64,000 nucleotides of DNA, taken from contig NZ_FPCD01000006.1 of assembly GCF_900116865.1 (NCBI RefSeq), positions 62,001-126,000 of the forward strand, given 5' to 3'. Below are positions 60,040-64,000 of the stretch, piece by piece (position 1 is the stretch's first letter; each line of letters opens with the position of its first letter). A program made the position numbers and the translations under genes. This stretch comes from Butyrivibrio sp. M55 (GTDB lineage Bacteria; Bacillota; Clostridia; Lachnospirales; Lachnospiraceae). Below the pieces are notes generated by a model. That model made no database searches. It was not told the origin of the DNA and saw only the letters and a program-made list of their open reading frames with translations.

Positions 60040-60546
60040 ATGCAGCTGGCTGCGAACATAATAGACTTTTTTGCTGCAATGATACAGATTGGAACAGGAG
60101 CGGTAAAAAAGAAGTCCAAAATATTGATATTACAGATTGTTCAGATTCTTATGCAGGGAGTGGCGATGATGCTCCTTGGAGGCGTGACGGGAGCGGTAAA
60201 TAACGTTTTGTCGTGCGTAAGAAACTATATCTGTTATAAGGAAAAACTGAATCTTCCGTGGAAGATATTTTTCATAGCCGCATCAGTTGTTATGACGGTT
60301 ATTCTTAATACTCAGGGTATATTTGGAATGATTCCTGCGGCGGTATGCATAATATATATCCTGTTTATGGATGTAAAAGATCCGCTTAAGTTTAAGATGC
60401 TGGTGATGCTGACTTTCATTCCGTGGTTCTTTTACCATCTTATACTCGGATCGTACACAGGAGCTGCTTCCGATGCGGCAACCATAGTCGCTAATATCGT
60501 AACTATTATAAAAATGCATAAAGAAAAAGATATCCCGTGTCAATAA
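60040..60546 (+). CDS. YgjV-like small inner-membrane protein
   Basis: A 168-residue protein with about five membrane helices. The pattern fits the YgjV family of bacterial inner membrane proteins: ANIIDFFAAMIQIG, KILILQIVQILMQGVAMMLLGG, VNNVLSCVRNYICYK, then a helix-rich C-terminal half ending VANIVTIIKMHKEKD. Function of the family is unknown. AGGAGAG precedes ATG. Its final codons form the left arm of the bidirectional terminator shared with the convergent ktrA. Confidence 0.75.
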   Translation: MQLAANIIDFFAAMIQIGTGAVKKKSKILILQIVQILMQGVAMMLLGGVTGAVNNVLSCVRNYICYKEKLNLPWKIFFIAASVVMTVILNTQGIFGMIPAAVCIIYILFMDVKDPLKFKMLVMLTFIPWFFYHLILGSYTGAASDAATIVANIVTIIKMHKEKDIPCQ

Positions 60547-60568
60547 TTCAGCACGGGATATCTTTTTT
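60524..60568. terminator. Bidirectional terminator between ygjV-like gene and ktrA
   Basis: AAAAAGATATCCCGTG (60524-60539) and CACGGGATATCTTTTT (60552-60567) form a 16-bp perfect stem with T-runs on both strands. The left arm is coding sequence. Confidence 0.93.
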
Positions 60569-60587
60569 TATTTGATAGAAAGCTTGC

Positions 60588-61232
60588 TTACTTCCACTTC
60601 TCGATATCTTTTTTCTCCAGAATAGCCATGAGAAGATTATTCTCGGTGAGCTTGTGAGAAGGATTGATATATCTCCAGTTGCCGCCTTTTTCTTTGATGG
60701 CGGCAACGTTCATGTTGTGTTTTTTACGAAGATCGAGCTCGATAAGACTCTTTCCGAGCCATGCGTTTCTTGGTTGCAACTCGACCATGCAGAGGTTATC
60801 GTCAAGCTCGTAGTAATCGTGGATTGACTGTGAAGCGAGGATTCTTGCGGAGCGCACACCGCCTTCTTTCTCGGGATCGACTATCTTGTCTGCGCCGACT
60901 CTCTGAAGAATAGTGGCCATGCGGGAAGAAGAGGACTTTGCGATTACAAGCGGAACGCCCTTTTCTTTTGCGATAGATACCGCCATGATGCTTGCCGCGA
61001 TATTTCCGCCCATTGCGGTTATCACTATGTCCATGTTCTGGAGCCCGAGCGCCATAACCTCGTCCTCGTTCTCAAGGTCTGCGCATACTGCGGAAGTTAC
61101 CTTGGATGAGATGTCTCTTATACGTCTTTCGTCTTTGTCTGCAACGAGCACATCTTCACCGATAGCATACAGGCTCTTTGCCACGCTGCGTCCATATTTT
61201 CCAAGTCCTAAGACTGCTACTGATTTTTTCAC
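60588..61232 (-). CDS. ktrA: Potassium uptake regulatory subunit (TrkA/KtrA family)
   Basis: The 214-residue cytoplasmic gating ring protein of a Ktr potassium channel. An N-terminal RCK Rossmann domain has VLGLGKYGRSVAKSL, D32 and D34 in VADKDERR, and ITAMGGNIAAS. The C-terminal TrkA_C domain begins near residue 135 (ARILASQSIHDYYELDDN). It binds ATP/ADP or NADH and opens the KtrB channel. GTG is the start, with GGAGG eight bases upstream. It follows ktrB by 14 bp in one operon. Confidence 0.93.
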   Translation of the reverse strand: MKKSVAVLGLGKYGRSVAKSLYAIGEDVLVADKDERRIRDISSKVTSAVCADLENEDEVMALGLQNMDIVITAMGGNIAASIMAVSIAKEKGVPLVIAKSSSSRMATILQRVGADKIVDPEKEGGVRSARILASQSIHDYYELDDNLCMVELQPRNAWLGKSLIELDLRKKHNMNVAAIKEKGGNWRYINPSHKLTENNLLMAILEKKDIEKWK

Positions 61233-61246
61233 TTCTATACCTCCGT

Positions 61247-62638
61247 TTATCCGACGTAGAATACTCCCTCGGAGTAGTTGATGTTGTTTTTATTTGATTC
61301 ATTTCCGGAAAAGAACGCCACCATCGAGATGGGACCTGTTCTTCCAAGGAACATTGCAACTATGATTATGATCCGTCCAATCGGATTAAGTGCTGCCGTA
61401 AGATTTCTCGATAAACCGACGGTTCCGCATGCGCTTACAACCTCAAACAGCGCATCTTCCATCGGAACGGGATTAAATACCGAAAGAAGTACCGCGAGTG
61501 TGAGAGTTGCGAAAACGCTGACATAAACAACTGCGGCTGCTTTTCTCATCGAATCCACCGAAACGCGCTTGTTGAAGATGACGTTCTGATTCGCGTTTTT
61601 TACATAAGAGCGCACATTCATAAAGAGCAGGAAAATTGTGACCGTCTTGACACCGCCCGCAGTTCCGATCGGCGAACCGCCTATGAACATGAATAAATAT
61701 GAGACAAGGCAGGACGCAACCGTCAGGTTTTCCTGTGGAATAGTGGTGAATCCGGCAGTTCTAAGTGTGATCGACTGGAACAGGCTGTTTACCAGTTTCT
61801 GCCCAAAGCCCATGTTTCCTATGGTTCCGGGATTGTTATACTCGGTCAAAAGAAAAATAAGCGTGCCGCTCGTTATAAGTATAAGCGTAAAGCTGAGAAC
61901 GAGCTTACAATGTTCGGAGAATCTTTTTACCATAATGATGGGAGAGAATCTCTTTTTCACACCCTCTTTTATCGAATGAAGAACGTCAAACCAAACGACA
62001 AAGCCAAGACCTCCCATGATTATAAGAATCATGGTAGTTGCCATAACAATCGGATTTTCTCTGTAATTGGCAAGGCTGCCCTGTCCGATAACGTCCATTC
62101 CTGCGTTACAAAATGCCGATACAGAGTTGAAGATCGAGATCCACAGGCCTTTAATAAAGCCAAATTGCGGGATGAATACAAATGAATAGAAAATCACGCC
62201 GAGGCCTTCCGTTATGAAAGTTCCTTTTATCACCCTGGTAAGGAATCTGAGCAATTTTGTTCCCGAACTTAGATTAAAAGAGTCCTGAAGAAGCATTCTG
62301 TCACCGAGCGAAAACTTTTTGTGCGTTATAAGCATCAAAGTAGCGGCGATAGCTATCATTCCAAGGCCGCCAATCTGAACAAGTATCAAGATGATCAGCT
62401 GGCCAAAAAAACTCCAGTGCGCGTAAGTGTCAACAACCACAAGTCCCGTAACGCAGACCGACGTTGTTGCGGTAAACAGCGCGGTCAGAAAATCCGTGGG
62501 TTTTCCGCTTGCCGATGAAAACGGTAGCATAAGAAGCAGCGCTCCTACAAGGATTGTTATAAGAAAACTCACCGGAATTGTATGTGCCGGCGATAATTTT
62601 TTTGGTTTTGATATTTTATCTTTAGTTGATGAAAACAA
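61247..62638 (-). CDS. ktrB: Potassium channel subunit (TrkH/KtrB family)
   Basis: This protein of about 463 residues is the membrane K+ channel with four repeated pore units. The pore loops include TTSVCVTGL, NSVSAFCNAGMD, QSITLRTAGFTT and VVSACGTVGLS, each with the selectivity glycine. GGSPIGTAGGVKT is the gating-loop region. The longest frame reaches a TTG at 62695, but that lies in the asnA terminator; TTG 62638 with GGGAG ten bases upstream is the better start. It works with the KtrA ring encoded next. Confidence 0.93.
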   Translation of the reverse strand: MFSSTKDKISKPKKLSPAHTIPVSFLITILVGALLLMLPFSSASGKPTDFLTALFTATTSVCVTGLVVVDTYAHWSFFGQLIILILVQIGGLGMIAIAATLMLITHKKFSLGDRMLLQDSFNLSSGTKLLRFLTRVIKGTFITEGLGVIFYSFVFIPQFGFIKGLWISIFNSVSAFCNAGMDVIGQGSLANYRENPIVMATTMILIIMGGLGFVVWFDVLHSIKEGVKKRFSPIIMVKRFSEHCKLVLSFTLILITSGTLIFLLTEYNNPGTIGNMGFGQKLVNSLFQSITLRTAGFTTIPQENLTVASCLVSYLFMFIGGSPIGTAGGVKTVTIFLLFMNVRSYVKNANQNVIFNKRVSVDSMRKAAAVVYVSVFATLTLAVLLSVFNPVPMEDALFEVVSACGTVGLSRNLTAALNPIGRIIIIVAMFLGRTGPISMVAFFSGNESNKNNINYSEGVFYVG

Positions 62639-62668
62639 GTCAATATTTCTCCCTGTCTTAATAACATG

Positions 62669-62699
62669 AAAAAGGCTGCGAAAATAGATTCGCAACCTT
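62669..62699 (-). terminator. Rho-independent terminator after asnA
   Basis: On the minus strand AAGGTTGCGAA pairs with TTCGCAGCCTT, followed by TTTTTC, separating asnA from ktrB. Confidence 0.88.
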
Positions 62700-62715
62700 C
62701 AATGTTTTATTGTTA

Positions 62716-63726
62716 TTATAGAAGCTGTATTCCGTTATTTTTTGCTTCTTCAGCCATCTCATCGGGCCAGATTGAACACTGAACCTCTCCGATATGGGCC
62801 TTTCTTAAGAAGAACATGCAGATTCTTGACTGACCGATTCCTCCGCCGATAGTGTAAGGAAGCTCCTTATTAAGGATTGCTTTCTGGAAAGGAAGCTCGG
62901 CTCTTTCTGTGCAACCTGCTTTCTCAAGCTGAGTCTTAAGTGAGTTCTCGTCTACACGGATACCCATACTTGATAATTCAAGAGCAATGTCAAGAACAGG
63001 GAAGTACACGATAATATCGGCATTGAGTGCCCAGTCGTCGTAGTCGGGAGCTCTGCCGTCGTGTTTCTCACCTGATGCAAGGAGGTCACCGATCTGCATG
63101 ATGCATACAGCGCCCTTAGCTTTTGCAATGTAGTACTCACGCTCCTTGGGAGAGTACTCGGGGAACATGTCCTCAAGTTCCTGAGTTGTGATAAAGAAAA
63201 TATCCTCAGGAAGGATTTCTTCAATGTAATCGTACTGGATAGACATGAATTTCTCAGTCTTTCTGAGTACTTTATATACGTCTTTTACGGTTTCCTTAAG
63301 GAAATCCATATTACGGTCTTCTTTATTTATAACCTTTTCCCAGTCCCACTGGTCAACGAAGATAGAATGGATATTATCCGGAACTTCGTCGCGGCGAACA
63401 GCGTTCATATCGGTATAAAGACCTTCACCGACATTGAAGCCGTACTTCTTGAGCGCATATCTCTTCCACTTGGCAAGAGAGTGCACGATCTCGGCAGGAC
63501 GCTCATTTTCGTTGAGGATATCAAAAGAAACAGGACGCTCAACACCATTGAGGTTATCATTAAGTCCTGATTCGGGTGTTACAAAAAGAGGTGCCGTTAC
63601 TCTCTGAAGATTGAGTCTGTTTGAGAGCATGCCCTGAAAGAAATCTTTGACAGTCTTGATACCTACCTGTGTATCGTGGAGATCAAGAGCAGATTTGTAG
63701 TTCTTGGGAATTTTAAGGTTTTCCAT
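62716..63726 (-). CDS. asnA: Aspartate-ammonia ligase (asparagine synthetase A)
   Basis: The 336-residue enzyme makes asparagine from aspartate, ammonia and ATP. It is related to class II aminoacyl-tRNA synthetases. Family pattern: IPKNYKSALDLHDTQVGIKTVKDFF, VTAPLFV, LNDNLNGVERPVSFDI, ALKKYGFNVGEGLYTDMNAVRRDE, HSIFVDQWDWE, and motif 3 LPYTIGGGIGQSRICMF. The ATG at 63726 is chosen from homology; an in-frame GTG four codons upstream is possible. It is monocistronic. A promoter (TTGCAA, 17 bases, TTTAAT) lies on the minus strand near 63791-63830. Confidence 0.96.
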   Translation of the reverse strand: MENLKIPKNYKSALDLHDTQVGIKTVKDFFQGMLSNRLNLQRVTAPLFVTPESGLNDNLNGVERPVSFDILNENERPAEIVHSLAKWKRYALKKYGFNVGEGLYTDMNAVRRDEVPDNIHSIFVDQWDWEKVINKEDRNMDFLKETVKDVYKVLRKTEKFMSIQYDYIEEILPEDIFFITTQELEDMFPEYSPKEREYYIAKAKGAVCIMQIGDLLASGEKHDGRAPDYDDWALNADIIVYFPVLDIALELSSMGIRVDENSLKTQLEKAGCTERAELPFQKAILNKELPYTIGGGIGQSRICMFFLRKAHIGEVQCSIWPDEMAEEAKNNGIQLL

Positions 63727-63859
63727 AATCTTTTCCACTTTCTTATATAGTTTCCTTTTTCACAGGAAAAGTATTCCCATGAAAAAATGTCTCACAGTTA
63801 ATTAAATCGCTTTTTCCTTCATATTGCAAGAAAAAAATGATTATTTATGCACCTTTACA

Positions 63860-64000
63860 TCAGTCGGATGAAGAAGAACCTGAAGATGCAGCTTCTCTGT
63901 CTTTTATCATGTGCTGAAGAGTTACAAGGATCGCGATGACCGTCTTTTCATGTTCTGTTTTGTATATATCTATGCAGTATTTGTCGTGAATTGAGAACAT
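63860..64000 (-). CDS. Unidentified protein, C-terminal part (partial)
   Basis: A minus-strand frame runs from the window edge to a stop at 63862-63860 and gives 46 residues: a helical segment (HEKTVIAILVTLQHMI) and a Ser-rich tail (SSGSSSSD). The ATG at 64000-63998 falls exactly at the edge and may be internal. The family cannot be judged. It is upstream of and co-directional with asnA. Confidence 0.5.
   Translation of the reverse strand: MFSIHDKYCIDIYKTEHEKTVIAILVTLQHMIKDREAASSGSSSSD

Noticed and set aside
62639-62695. N-terminal extension of KtrB from TTG 62695
   Set aside because: Those codons are the asnA terminator hairpin; a better TTG with GGGAG lies at 62638.

Overview
The window reads as chromosome of a low-to-moderate GC, Gram-positive anaerobe, most likely a Lachnospiraceae member close to Butyrivibrio or Pseudobutyrivibrio. 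This is inferred from purine-rich ribosome binding sites, many lipoproteins and no outer-membrane machinery, AddAB rather than RecBCD, AsnA, a split PurH under a ZTP riboswitch, and GH5/GH53 plant-polysaccharide enzymes. No rRNA, tRNA, CRISPR array, transposase or phage gene was seen.

Layout. 1-5.7 kb: end of an unknown gene, a 600-bp intergenic region with a probable structured RNA, then surface-polysaccharide genes (GT4 glycosyltransferase, sugar nucleotidyltransferase, a triple-domain WavE-like protein). 5.8-9.5 kb: a tight CPBP protease, response regulator, histidine kinase and nagA operon. 9.6-10.7 kb: small proteins and a compact locus resembling a type I toxin-antitoxin module (33-codon membrane peptide, convergent promoters, bidirectional terminator). 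10.7-16.7 kb: TetR regulator facing an MMPL/RND exporter and a YhgE-like lipoprotein, with paired palindromic operators. 16.8-17.2 kb: six hairpins at an exact 75-bp period. 17.4-22 kb: lipoproteins, including a decayed copy. 22.2-26.2 kb: intracellular GH5 and an iron/B12-type ABC importer.

26.3-42.1 kb is the least ordinary part: a nearly gap-free, co-directional 15.8-kb run that starts with an AAA-type ATPase translationally coupled to a UvrD-like helicase. It continues with a family of paralogous lipoproteins carrying a DxDGDGxDEL motif, an RsiV-like (DUF3298) lipoprotein, a second near-identical helicase, a BspA-like repeat protein, more lipoproteins and truncated copies. The arrangement shows that a helicase-lipoprotein cassette was duplicated and then diverged and decayed.

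42.2-64 kb is more conserved: a divergent SEDS-family membrane protein; the ZTP riboswitch with purO-type IMP cyclohydrolase and AICAR formyltransferase; an AlbA_2/HATPase regulator behind a 33-bp periodic operator array; a MocR-type regulator; a UPF0340 protein; a GGDEF/EAL protein whose promoter lies inside a 19-bp inverted repeat; addB-addA; a GH53 galactanase; a YgjV-like protein; and, on the minus strand, ktrA, ktrB, asnA and an incomplete gene at the edge.

All assignments come from reading motifs by eye; no database search was run. Start codons were moved from the longest frame where a ribosome binding site or overlap argued for it.
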